DNA of 34,534 bases, from contig JAYVYJ010000186.1 in the NCBI GenBank assembly GCA_043784465.1, positions 1-34,534 on the forward strand. The letters run 5' to 3'. The notes under the pieces were generated by a model. That model searched no databases and was not told where the DNA came from. It was given only the letters and a program-made list of their open reading frames with translations. This document shows, one piece after another, positions 1-8,400 of this stretch. How positions within the stretch are numbered: position 1 is the stretch's first letter; each line of letters begins with the position of its first letter. This DNA comes from Roseiarcus sp043784465. Its GTDB lineage: Bacteria > Pseudomonadota > Alphaproteobacteria > Rhizobiales > Beijerinckiaceae. The position numbers and the translations under genes are program-made.

Positions 1-94
1 TCCGCATAGGTTAGTCAGCCGCGGGAGGTGTCGAAGCTACGCCCGCGTTCGGGGGCGTCCTGTCGCGGCGGCTGGTCTAGCGTGGGAGGCGGGC

Positions 95-1090
95 ATGAAA
101 GGCTGGCTCTGTCTGTTGGGCGTCGCGCTGGCCCTGGCGGGCTGCGCTTCGCCTCCTAACGCGCCGCAAGTGTCGACCGCCGCGCCCGTCGCCGCCCCGG
201 CTTCGCTGGAAAACGCGGGCGGGGTGCAAGTCGCCTATGTCGAATTCAAGAACTCAGCCTTCCCGTATCATGGCGCGATCCCCTCCTCGGAGGACGGCGA
301 GGACGCGGGCAAGCCGTTCCTCAACGTCGACGAAAATGGCCGGCTCGGCCACAAGTCGCCGCGCGGCGGCGTCCATTGGGAGGATGAGACCTACAGCGAC
401 CGGCACGTGCTTGTCGCCGCCTCTCCCGACTTCGACCCCAAGGCGGCGGGCGTCATCGTCGTCTATTTCCACGGCAACAACGCGACGCTGGCGCGCGACG
501 TGGTGGGCCGTCAGCGCGCACCCCATCAGGTGGCGGCCTCACGGCTCAACGCCGTGCTGGTGGCGCCGCAGATGGCGCTCGATGCGCGGGATTCCAGCGC
601 GGGCAATTTCTGGCGCGAGGGCGGTTTCTCGGCTTTCCTTGAGGAAGCGGAAACCCGGATCTCCAAATATTTCCCCACCGCCACGCGGGCCGACTTTGCG
701 CGCATGCCCGTGGTGATCGTCGCCTACAGCGGCGGCTATCTGCCCGCCGCCTTCTCGCTCGCCCACGGCGGCGCGCGCGAACGGGTCAAGGGCGTGGTGC
801 TGCTGGATGCGCTCTATGGCGAGCCCGACAAGTTCGCCCGCTGGATTGAACAGGAGCGCGGCCGAGCGTTTTTCGTAAGCTCCTATTCCACGTCGTCCCG
901 TGCGGAGAACGTGGCGATGCGCGCGCGTCTGGAGCGCGACGGCGTGCCCACCGTTTCGGGCGTGCCGGGTACGCTGGGGCCCGGAACCGTCGCCTTCGTC
1001 GACGCAGGCGATGTGCCGCACGAGGACTTTGTCAGCCATGCCTGGACGAGCGATCCCCTCACCGACGTGCTTTCGCGCGTAAGCCGGTAA
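95..1090 (+). CDS. Lipoprotein with alpha/beta-hydrolase-like fold
   Basis: 331 residues. The N-terminus is a lipoprotein signal: a short hydrophobic core ending in the lipobox LAGC, with C17 as the lipidation site, so the protein is probably anchored in the envelope. A low-complexity Ala/Pro linker follows (about 18-40). The remainder looks like a serine alpha/beta-hydrolase: a strand with HGNN (about 126-129, possible oxyanion loop), a nucleophile-elbow-like AYSGGY with S212, an acid in VVLLDALYG (D238), and a late histidine in VPHEDF (H309). A triad of these residues is inference, and the elbow begins with Ala rather than the usual Gly. A GGAGG-like site (gggaggcgggc) directly precedes the ATG. 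The substrate is unknown; esterase or peptidase are both possible. It is followed by a plus-strand gene 132 bp away and shows no functional link to it. Confidence 0.8.
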   Translation: MKGWLCLLGVALALAGCASPPNAPQVSTAAPVAAPASLENAGGVQVAYVEFKNSAFPYHGAIPSSEDGEDAGKPFLNVDENGRLGHKSPRGGVHWEDETYSDRHVLVAASPDFDPKAAGVIVVYFHGNNATLARDVVGRQRAPHQVAASRLNAVLVAPQMALDARDSSAGNFWREGGFSAFLEEAETRISKYFPTATRADFARMPVVIVAYSGGYLPAAFSLAHGGARERVKGVVLLDALYGEPDKFARWIEQERGRAFFVSSYSTSSRAENVAMRARLERDGVPTVSGVPGTLGPGTVAFVDAGDVPHEDFVSHAWTSDPLTDVLSRVSR

Positions 1091-1222
1091 CAGCCTGCGG
1101 CACGTTTCGCCCCGCCGGAGCGCGGCGTCGCTTTAGGCGGGCGTAAATGATTTTGCCCCCCTTTACTTTCATGCAACGCAAGATGATTCGGGACAATTCC
1201 CTTCCGTCCGACGGCAACGTCC

Positions 1223-2074
1223 ATGTCGTCTGACGGACTTGCGCAGATGTCGGCCAAAATCCGCGAAAATCCCGCCTACGCGGCGGCCGCATGGCGCTAT
1301 GTCGTGGAATATGCCGAATGGCGCGACCGCCTGGGCCCGCTCAACAAGGTGGTCGCCAATCTCGCGCGCATGCGCGTGCTCGAAAATCTGGTCTATCTGC
1401 ATTTTCTTTCCCCGGGACGGGAGGGACGCCAGGGCGCGACCTTCGAGCGTCTCGCCGAGCTTTCCGGCGCCGTCGACGACGTCGGGGCGCGCGCCGTGCG
1501 AACGCTGCTGCGGCTGGCGCAGACCGCTGGTCTCGTCGTGTCGGGCAGAAATCCGGCCGACGGTCGCCAGCGCGTCTATCGCCCGACTGACGCGCTGCTT
1601 CACCATTCGCGGGCCTTCACGATCATCTACGTCAGACCGCTGGACGCCGTCTTTCCGGAATTGAATATCTGCAAACGGCTGGAGACCGAGCCGGATCGCC
1701 ATCGCGACGTCGTCATGGGCCTCGCGCGCGTCTATCGCGAAATCGGGATGAAGGGGGCTTCGCAAACCCAGGGTTTTGGCGACGTCATGCGGTTGGAGGG
1801 TGCGGCGGCGATTTTCTGCGTCGTCATCGACTGCTTCAACAAAGGGCGCAACATCCCCTCAGCGCCGGAAATTTCCCGTCGTTTCTTCATCTCGCAAAGC
1901 CAGGTGCGCGCCGTTCTCAAAGCCGCCGAGGCCGCAGGATTGATGGAAACCGGGCCGCGCGGACGCCTGATCGACGCGCAACCGCTCGCGCGGGCTTGCA
2001 GCGAAGCTCACATCCGGTTTCTCGCCTTCTCCGCCCTCCATACGTTCGGCCTGGCCGACGCGATAAGCGACTGA
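1223..2074 (+). CDS. Two-winged-helix-like DNA-binding protein, paralogue A
   Basis: 283 residues; I do not recognise a named family. It is clearly related to the protein encoded at 2425-3339. Both share an N-terminal signature (W-R-x-x-LG-x-x-NKVVA, then AR-x-R and LHF), a GATFERL segment, an R-x-LR-x-x-x-x-LAQ-x-x-G helix and a basic patch ending in RPT, which together resemble a first winged helix (about 35-125). A second helix-turn-helix-like block lies near 205-250 (NIPSAPEISRRFFISQSQVR followed by a wing-like G-x-R-G-R). MarR- or GntR-like regulators have one such domain; two in tandem also recall replication initiators, but nothing else supports that here. ATG start with a weak ribosome binding site; a second ATG 24 bp downstream is possible. 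No signal peptide or membrane segment. A transcription regulator is the best inference. Confidence 0.72.
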   Translation: MSSDGLAQMSAKIRENPAYAAAAWRYVVEYAEWRDRLGPLNKVVANLARMRVLENLVYLHFLSPGREGRQGATFERLAELSGAVDDVGARAVRTLLRLAQTAGLVVSGRNPADGRQRVYRPTDALLHHSRAFTIIYVRPLDAVFPELNICKRLETEPDRHRDVVMGLARVYREIGMKGASQTQGFGDVMRLEGAAAIFCVVIDCFNKGRNIPSAPEISRRFFISQSQVRAVLKAAEAAGLMETGPRGRLIDAQPLARACSEAHIRFLAFSALHTFGLADAISD

Positions 2075-2087
2075 CAAGGAGTGTCAG
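2071..2087 (+). repeat. Short hairpin at the end of paralogue A
   Basis: CTGAC (2071-2075) and GTCAG (2083-2087) form a 5-bp stem with a 7-base loop spanning the stop codon of the gene. No T-run follows, so it is at most a weak termination or attenuation element. Confidence 0.25.
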
Positions 2088-2424
2088 CCATCGGCTTCAG
2101 AAGGCTGCGTCCTAGCGGCTCCGCCGCCGCAGCTTCGACGAGATCGTGCGCAGGCGGGAACTCGAGGAGCAGACCGTCGACGTAGGCTTCGTTTGGCTTG
2201 CCGTAACGCTTCCAGCGATCCACGCCCCCCCCCCCCGCAAGAGTTCGGGCGGCGGAACCCGGGTCGATGACCGTCTTTATGCCGGCGCAGAATACACATT
2301 CTTTATATGGAGATTTTCGCCACAGCGCTTCCCCTAGCGGTACGTCATTGATGCTGCGTGCGGTACGTCGTGCGGAGTTCAAACGCGCTGCGCCGCACCT
2401 GATGGAGCGAGGAGGCTCGACGCC
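2088..2424. other. Non-coding region with C12 tract, between paralogues
   Basis: About 340 bp without a convincing gene. It contains an uninterrupted run of 12 cytosines at 2225-2236, a less GC-rich patch near 2285-2315 (acattctttatatggag) and a 10-bp direct repeat close to the next gene. A minus-strand open frame crosses the whole region and runs into both flanking genes, but it has no start context or recognisable domain. The region may be a promoter/operator for the second paralogue or the remnant of a lost gene. Confidence 0.5.
2337..2369 (+). promoter_or_regulatory. Direct repeat upstream of paralogue B (possible operator)
   Basis: The decamer GCGGTACGTC occurs at 2337-2346 and again at 2360-2369, 23 bp apart start to start, about two helical turns. 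The second copy ends 55 bp before the ATG of the gene at 2425. Same-face spacing in front of a gene for a DNA-binding-like protein fits an autoregulatory operator. That role is inference from position and phasing only. Confidence 0.4.
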
Positions 2425-3339
2425 ATGTCCCACTCGGCCGAGGTCATCGATCGTTTCGCCCAAGCCATCGCCGTCGACAGGCATTTCGACGCGGCGGTGG
2501 TCAGCTACATCGAGGCGCTGGTCGCGTGGCGACGCGGCCTCGGCGGTTACAATAAGGTCGTCGCATGCAGCGCCCGCCATCGCATCATGAAGAGCGTGCT
2601 ACGCCTGCACTTCAGCAACGCGACCGACAATCCCGACGACGGCGCCACCTTCGAGCGTCTGCTCGCGCTCGCCAATCTCTCCGAAGGCGACGAGGGCTGT
2701 GGCCCGCGCGTGCTGCGCACGGTCATCGGCCTCGCCCAGCGCACCGGACATCTTCAGGTTTCGCAGGGCTGGTTCGACCGCCGCCTCAAAATCCTGCGCC
2801 CCACCGAAAAGTGGATCGCGCAGGAGGCCGAGCGGCACGATGCGGCGCTGAAGAGCCTGCGCCTGCTCTCGCACGAACGTACGCGGCATCTCAACGCGCC
2901 ACGCGGCGCCGCGCTGGTTGCTCGGCTTGCGACCTCGGCCCCTTTCGACTGCGCCCTCGGCCTGACGGTGGGCGCTCCGGACGGCGGGCTGCGCGCGATC
3001 ATGGCGCTCGACGGCGGCATCGCCACCGCCCTTTCGGTCGCTGACGCCTTCCTGCGAGGCAAGCGCATACCCTCGCATAAGGAGATCGGCGCGAGCTTCC
3101 GTCTCTCGGCGAGCCAGGCGCGCAAGATACTGCGGATCGGCGCCGATCATGGCCTGATCGGCTTCGACCGCCACGGCAAGATCACCGAGGCGTCCGGTCT
3201 GGTCGCGCAGTGCCGACGGCTGATCGCCCACGAACTCGCGCTATATGCGCGCGCGGTGAGCGTGACGGGCCTGCACGAGGAGGGGATCGTCCTTCCCGCC
3301 ACGGCGCTGTCGCCGGGCGCCCAGGAACTCGCCCACTGA
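2425..3339 (+). CDS. Two-winged-helix-like DNA-binding protein, paralogue B
   Basis: 304 residues, related along its length to the protein at 1223-2074. Shared marks are the WRRGLGGYNKVVA signature (about 32-44), LHF, GATFERLLALA, the R-V-LRT-x-x-GLAQR helix and a basic segment ending in RPTEKW (about 121-131), which look like a first winged helix. A second helix-turn-helix-like block lies near 210-255 (RIPSHKEIGASFRLSASQAR, then GLIGFDRHGKI). The two proteins diverge most in the middle linker and at the ends, so the duplication is probably old. The start is secure: a GAGGAGG Shine-Dalgarno sits 9 bases before the ATG. No membrane segment or signal peptide. A regulator binding DNA through both domains is likely; the target and ligand are unknown. 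It converges on the minus-strand gene ending at 3415. Confidence 0.75.
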   Translation: MSHSAEVIDRFAQAIAVDRHFDAAVVSYIEALVAWRRGLGGYNKVVACSARHRIMKSVLRLHFSNATDNPDDGATFERLLALANLSEGDEGCGPRVLRTVIGLAQRTGHLQVSQGWFDRRLKILRPTEKWIAQEAERHDAALKSLRLLSHERTRHLNAPRGAALVARLATSAPFDCALGLTVGAPDGGLRAIMALDGGIATALSVADAFLRGKRIPSHKEIGASFRLSASQARKILRIGADHGLIGFDRHGKITEASGLVAQCRRLIAHELALYARAVSVTGLHEEGIVLPATALSPGAQELAH

Positions 3340-3414
3340 AAACTCGCGCCTGACAACAGGGGCACCGAAAACAAGCGATTTCGCCGCAACGCCCGTTCCC
3401 GGCGGAATGCTATC

Positions 3415-4134
3415 TCAGCGAACCTGCCGCTCGCCCTGTTCGAGCGCCGCGAGACGGTCTTTGGGGACGACGACTCCCGCCGCCATCGCCTTGACCAGAC
3501 AATCCTTCGCACGTTGCGCGTCGCCCGGGGCGAAAACGACGCCGAATTTGGCGAGCATGGCCGGATCGTAGGTGTCGGCGAGACCAACCCACGCGCGGGC
3601 GTCGCCAGCCTCGGCCGCGCGGGCGAGAAACAGCCGTGCGCTCGAAATATCGCCACGCGCCAGCGCGACCAGCCCGCGAACGCTCCACCGCGCGGCGTCC
3701 GCAGAGGCGACCTGCGTGTTGACGGACGCGGAGGGCGCCGGCGCCGCGACGGCCGCGGGCGCCTCAGCTTTGGCCGTGACGGCGGCCTTGGCCGGCAGGG
3801 CGGGCGGGGAAACGGAGGGTGCCTGAACGGCGACGACGGCCGGCGTCGGCGCGGGGAGAGCCACAGGCGTCGAGGCAGGCGTCGCAGTGGCTGCGGCCAC
3901 AGGTTTGGCCGGCGCCGCAGGCTTGGCGGCCGGCGTCTCCGTCGCGACAGCCAGAGTCGCGGCGGACGGCGGCGTGGGGTTGGAGTTCGTGGACGCCACG
4001 ACAAACTGCGGCTTCTCCACCGCGTTGCGCGGCTGGACGGCGCTGGGTTCGAGGCGCGGCAGGAAGGCAAGCCCTAGCGCGCCGGCGACAACGCCCGCCG
4101 CCAGACCTGCTCCCGCCTTGACGACGATGCTCAA
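3415..4134 (-). CDS. Membrane-anchored Ala/Pro-rich protein with Sel1/TPR-like C-terminus
   Basis: About 239 residues from a TTG start at 4134. This start is preceded by GAGGGAG at about 8-10 bases and places a hydrophobic stretch (about 6-26) at the N-terminus, as expected for a single-span anchor. The longer open frame upstream would overlap the preceding gene and begin with unlikely Pro-rich sequence. A long Ala/Pro/Thr-rich linker (about 30-145) likely spans the periplasm. The C-terminal 85 residues hold helical hairpins (ARWSVRGLVALARGDISSAR, then AAEAGDARAW and DAQRAKDCLVKAMAAG) typical of Sel1/TPR-like repeats in alphaproteobacterial envelope proteins. It lies 28 bp behind the TAXI-like gene and is probably co-transcribed with it. 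A protein-protein interaction role is inferred; no enzyme motif is present. Confidence 0.7.
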   Translation of the reverse strand: MSIVVKAGAGLAAGVVAGALGLAFLPRLEPSAVQPRNAVEKPQFVVASTNSNPTPPSAATLAVATETPAAKPAAPAKPVAAATATPASTPVALPAPTPAVVAVQAPSVSPPALPAKAAVTAKAEAPAAVAAPAPSASVNTQVASADAARWSVRGLVALARGDISSARLFLARAAEAGDARAWVGLADTYDPAMLAKFGVVFAPGDAQRAKDCLVKAMAAGVVVPKDRLAALEQGERQVR

Positions 4135-4162
4135 AACCCGCGCTCCCTCATGCTGCGCTCCG

Positions 4163-5419
4163 TCATGGCCCGGCGCCTTTTGCTCGCAAGAGGTCGGCGT
4201 AAAGCTTATCGGCGACCTGGCCGGGGCTGGCGGCTGAATCGTCCAACGCTGTTTTGGCGGTCTCGCGGAACGCGTCAAGCGCGGAATCGGGGGCGGGACG
4301 ATGCTTTTCCAGCCAGTCCCGCGCGCTGGCGAGGCGCGCCCAATCGGTCTCGGCGCTCAGACTGACTTCACGCCATTTCGGGTCGGCGGCGGCCGACAAC
4401 AGCGGCTGATGACGCTCGAACAAGGCGGCCACGAAGGCGACGTCCTGCGCCGCGCGCGGCGTCCCGTCGGCGGCGTCGATCGCGATCAATCCGAACGGTG
4501 TGCTGACGGTGTCGACGGCGCCGTCCGCCGGCACGAGTTTGGGCAGATCCTTGTCGGTGAGCCGCGCGGGCGCATAGGCCGTGAAGTCGTCGCGCCAGGG
4601 TACGGCGAGGGCGTGCAGTTTGCCGGCGCGCGAGGCGTCGTTGACGGCGCGCGACTCGTCGGCGCCCAAGGCCACCATCGCGTCGATCTTGCCGGCGGCC
4701 AACGCAGCGAGCGCGGCGGTGACGCCCATATGCACGACGCTGGGCGTCACGCCGAGCTTTGCGAACAAAGCCTGCCCCGTGGCGTCCACGACGCCGCCCG
4801 CCTCGCCGAAGGCGACGGGGCGGCCTTGCAGCGCGCCCACGTCGGCGATTCCTGCGGCGGCGATGATGGCGATGGGTTCGGGGGCGAGCCGGGCGACCAG
4901 AGGCGACTTCGCTCTCATGTCGGCGAATTTGGGGTCGGCGGCCAGCACGTCGATAGGTGCGACGGCGAAATCGCCGCCGTCCGTGGCGGCGAATTTGGCG
5001 AGCGCGTCGGGCGAGGTCTTGCCGGCCCAGGCGCGCGCCTTCAGTCCCGCCGCCTTCGCGGCGTTGACCAGTTCCGTGGCCATGCGCAGCGACGTGGCGT
5101 CGTCGGGATCGACTAGCACGATGAATTCATGCGCGGAGGACAGGGCTCCCTTGGCGGGCTTGTCGTCCGGCGTGTCGTCGGCTTCGTCGGCCTTGGCGAC
5201 GGGCTTGGCGCGCCCATGAGAGCGCCAGGCGCCATGGTAGAGCACGCGATGGCCGTTGTGGAAGACGGGATGGTTATACTTGACCATCGTTTCGGCGCGG
5301 GCGGCAAAGGCCGAGCTCGCGACGCCCAACGCCAAGACGAGCAGGACGACAACGCCCGATGAGGCCGAACCGCCCGCGCTCTGCGTCGCGGCGGCGCCTC
5401 TATTTCCCCTGTTCAACAT
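4163..5419 (-). CDS. TAXI/NMT1-like periplasmic solute-binding protein
   Basis: 418 residues from the ATG at 5419; an in-frame TTG at 5440 is the alternative, and neither has a strong ribosome binding site. The signal peptide has an unusually long Ser/Gly/Ala n-region and a hydrophobic core ending in SSAFA-A near residue 39. The mature N-terminus is His-rich (H50, H54, H57, H62, H68) before an acidic linker. From about residue 85 the sequence follows the type-II binding-protein pattern of TAXI (TRAP-associated) or NMT1-like proteins: EFIVLVDPDDATSLRMATEL, then DFAVAPIDVLA, GRPVAFGEAGGVVDATG and ALAAGKIDAMVALGA. No TRAP permease gene is nearby, so transport is not shown; it could sense or scavenge a small acid. 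It follows addA by 29 bp and precedes the Sel1-like gene, so it sits inside the addBA transcription unit. Confidence 0.72.
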   Translation of the reverse strand: MLNRGNRGAAATQSAGGSASSGVVVLLVLALGVASSAFAARAETMVKYNHPVFHNGHRVLYHGAWRSHGRAKPVAKADEADDTPDDKPAKGALSSAHEFIVLVDPDDATSLRMATELVNAAKAAGLKARAWAGKTSPDALAKFAATDGGDFAVAPIDVLAADPKFADMRAKSPLVARLAPEPIAIIAAAGIADVGALQGRPVAFGEAGGVVDATGQALFAKLGVTPSVVHMGVTAALAALAAGKIDAMVALGADESRAVNDASRAGKLHALAVPWRDDFTAYAPARLTDKDLPKLVPADGAVDTVSTPFGLIAIDAADGTPRAAQDVAFVAALFERHQPLLSAAADPKWREVSLSAETDWARLASARDWLEKHRPAPDSALDAFRETAKTALDDSAASPGQVADKLYADLLRAKGAGP

Positions 5420-5448
5420 GGGATCTAGGGTGTCGTCCAAATGAGACG

Positions 5449-8400
5449 CTAAGATGGCGAGGACTCTTCGACGCCTTCCCCCGCCCAGTCAAGATAGGCG
5501 TCGTCCAAGGTCGAGGCGTCCAATTCTTCGAACATCCCGGACTCGATCCACAGCAGATAAGCCCGAACCTTGGACCCGGGAAACATCGCCGCCGCCGCCG
5601 CCCGGTAAAGCGCCAGTTGGCGCCGGTATTCCCGGCGCGTCGCAGGACTTCCGGTCTTGAAATCCGCGACCCAGACCTCGCCCGACGCCGCCAAAAGGCG
5701 GTCGATCCGGCCCTCGACCAGCACGCTCGCCCCCCCGGCGCGCGCCAGCGACGCGGCGAAAGGCACCTCGGCGCGCGACCCGGGGCCGAACAGCGGCGCC
5801 AGTTCCGGGGCCTCCAGAAGCGTCAACAGGCGGTCGGCGAGGGACTCGCGGCGCGCTTCGGGCATGGCGGCGCCGGCGCGGGCGAGATAGGTCGCCGCCG
5901 CCGTGCGGCGGCGCTCGGGCGGCAGCGCGGGCAGGCTTTGCATCAGCTTGTGCGCGAGCCTGCCCTCCTCCAGCCGCGCGAGCCGTTCGGGGCCGACGTC
6001 GCCCGCGATCCGCCGCGCCGGGGCGGCGGGCGCGTAGGCGATTTCGTGGCGCGCGGGGGCGAGCGCCCAGGCGGGGAGCGGCGTCGGGGGCGGCGGCGGC
6101 GGGAACACCGCCGGTCCCACGCCGACGGCCCCCTGCCCCAGCCGCAGGATCCTTTCGGCGGGGTTCCACCCGCTCGGCGTTTCCTGCGCGTGCGGCGCGA
6201 GGCCGGAGGCGATGAGTTCGGCCCAATTGTCGGCGGGAAGTTCGCGCGCGCCCCGGAAACCCGCGACGACGAGACGCTGCGCGGCTCGGGTCATCGCGAC
6301 ATAGAGCAGCCGGCGATGCTCGCCCGCCGCGCCTTCCCGCGCCACGCCCCGGGCGAGCGCCATCGCCTCGCTGTCGTCGGTCGCAGAGGTCGCCCAGACC
6401 AACAGGGGCTCGGCGCCGGAAACGGGCGCGAGACACAGCCATTTGGGGTCGTGGCGGCCGTTCGGGGCCCCGCCCGTGTCGGGCAGAAACACGATGGGCG
6501 CCTCCAGCCCCTTGGCGGCATGGACGGTCATCACCCGCACCTGATCGGCGCCCGCCTCCATGTCGCGCTTGATTTCGCTGTCGGCGGCCTCGATTTCGTC
6601 GAGGAAGCGCGTGAGCGAGGGCGCCTCGCCGCGCTCATGGGCAAGCGCGCGGGCGAGAAATTCGTCGATCACGTCGCCCGCCTCGCCGCCGAGCCGACCG
6701 ACCAGCGCCCGCCGTCCGCCCTCCGCGCCCAGCAGGCGAGCGAAAAAATCGAACGGTCCCAGACCCGCGCGCGTCCGCCAGCGGGCGATTTTGCCGCTCG
6801 CGGCCGCGTAAGCGGGGTCGGCGGCCAGCGCCGCCGACAACGAGAACGGACGCGACGGGCAGAGCTGCATCAGCGCCTCGTCGGTCAGGCCGATCAGGGG
6901 CGATTTGAGCACGGCGGCGAGGGCGAGATCGTCGTCGGGGTTGAGCGCCGCGCGCGCCGCCGCACACAGGTCGAGCACGGAGATGTGGGCCGCGAGCGTC
7001 AGCCGGTCCGCGCCGGCGGCGGGCACGCGGCGGCGGCGCAACGCGCGTGTGAGGGCCTCGAACAGGGCGGCGCGGGCGCGCACGAGGATCAGCACGTCGC
7101 CGGGGCGGATCGACCGGGCCACGCCTGTTTTGGGATCGACGATGCGTTCGGGCGAGCCGGACGCCGTCCAGCGCGCGATCTGCTCGGCGATGCGGTCGGC
7201 CAGAACCTGCGCGGGATGGGTCACTTTTTGTGCGTCGAGCGGCAGGCGCCATTCGCCGGGCTCGGGGGGCGGTTCGAGCGCGAGGATGGGCCAGATTTCG
7301 ACGAGGCCCGGCAGCGCCTCGCGGATCGCGGCGTGGGGCGGCGCGGAGGGCTCCGACGCGCTGACGCCGCGCCAGACCTGCGCGACGCCGAACACTTTGT
7401 CGATGGCGTCCAGCACAACGGGGGCCGAGCGGAACGAATGGATGAGCGGCTGTTGGATGAAGGGCAGTTGCGCCCGCTCATGGGCCTTCGCGAAAAAGCG
7501 CCGCTGCTCGTCGAACAGGTGCGGCTCGGCGCCCTGAAACGAAAAGATCGACTGTTTCTCGTCGCCGACCGCGAAGAACGTGCGCCCCGGCGCGCCCGCC
7601 CCGGCGCCGGAGAGGAAGTCCTCCGCCAGTTTGGCCAGAATGCTCCATTGCGCGCGCGACGTGTCCTGCGCCTCGTCGACCAGAATGTGCTCCACGCCCC
7701 TGTCGAGCTTGAACAGGACCCACGCCGCGTCGGCGCGCGCGAACAGGTTTTGCGTCCTGGCGATGAGATCGTCGAAATCCAGCGCGGAGCGGGCGGCTTT
7801 GGCGCGGCGATAGGCGCGCTCGCAGACGAGCGAAATCAGGTAAAGGTCGCGGCTGCGCGCAACCGCCGCCGCCGCGCGTCTTTTGTCCAACAAGACGAAC
7901 AGCCGGTCGCGCTCGACGACCAGCGCCTCGGCGACGTCGGGCGTTTTGTCGATCACCGCCTTCGTGGCCATGCGCGCGCGGGGTTTGGTCCCGTCCTCGA
8001 CCAGAAAGACCTGTAGATACATTTCGAGCGCCAGATCTCCGGGCGCCGCCGCCGCGCCAATCAGGAGCGTGGCGAGCTTCTGATCGGTTTTCGATCCCCG
8101 ATTGAGCGCCTGCGCCCAGCGCTGCCAGACCGGCGGACCGCCGCCGCCCGCCGCCATTTCGCGCGCCACCGCCGCCTCGTCTTCGCCCGGCGCAAGGCCC
8201 AGCCGCGCGGCCAGCTTCTGCGCGAAGGCGTCGGGGGGGCCGTGCGCCGCGAGCTCGTCCGCGAAGCGTGCGGTCTGCGCGATCAGGGGCGCAAACCCCT
8301 CCGCCCCCACCGCCCCCGCCACGCGGGCGAGGGCTTCGCTCAAGGCGGCGTCACGCTCGGCGCCGGCGAACACACGAGCCTGCGACAGTTCGCGCAAGAT

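Noticed and set aside
2008..2580. A 190-codon minus-strand frame across the gap between the two paralogues
   Set aside because: It overlaps both real genes, crosses the C tract and has no start signal. A short stretch vaguely recalls transposase-like sequence, but not enough to call.
1223..3339. Plasmid-type replication origin with iterons
   Set aside because: Only two short repeats, no AT-rich unwinding region, and the surrounding genes are chromosomal; a regulator is simpler.
5359..8016. An 885-codon plus-strand open frame antisense to addA
   Set aside because: Its Arg/Gly-rich composition is the usual shadow of a GC-rich gene; addA motifs on the other strand are complete.
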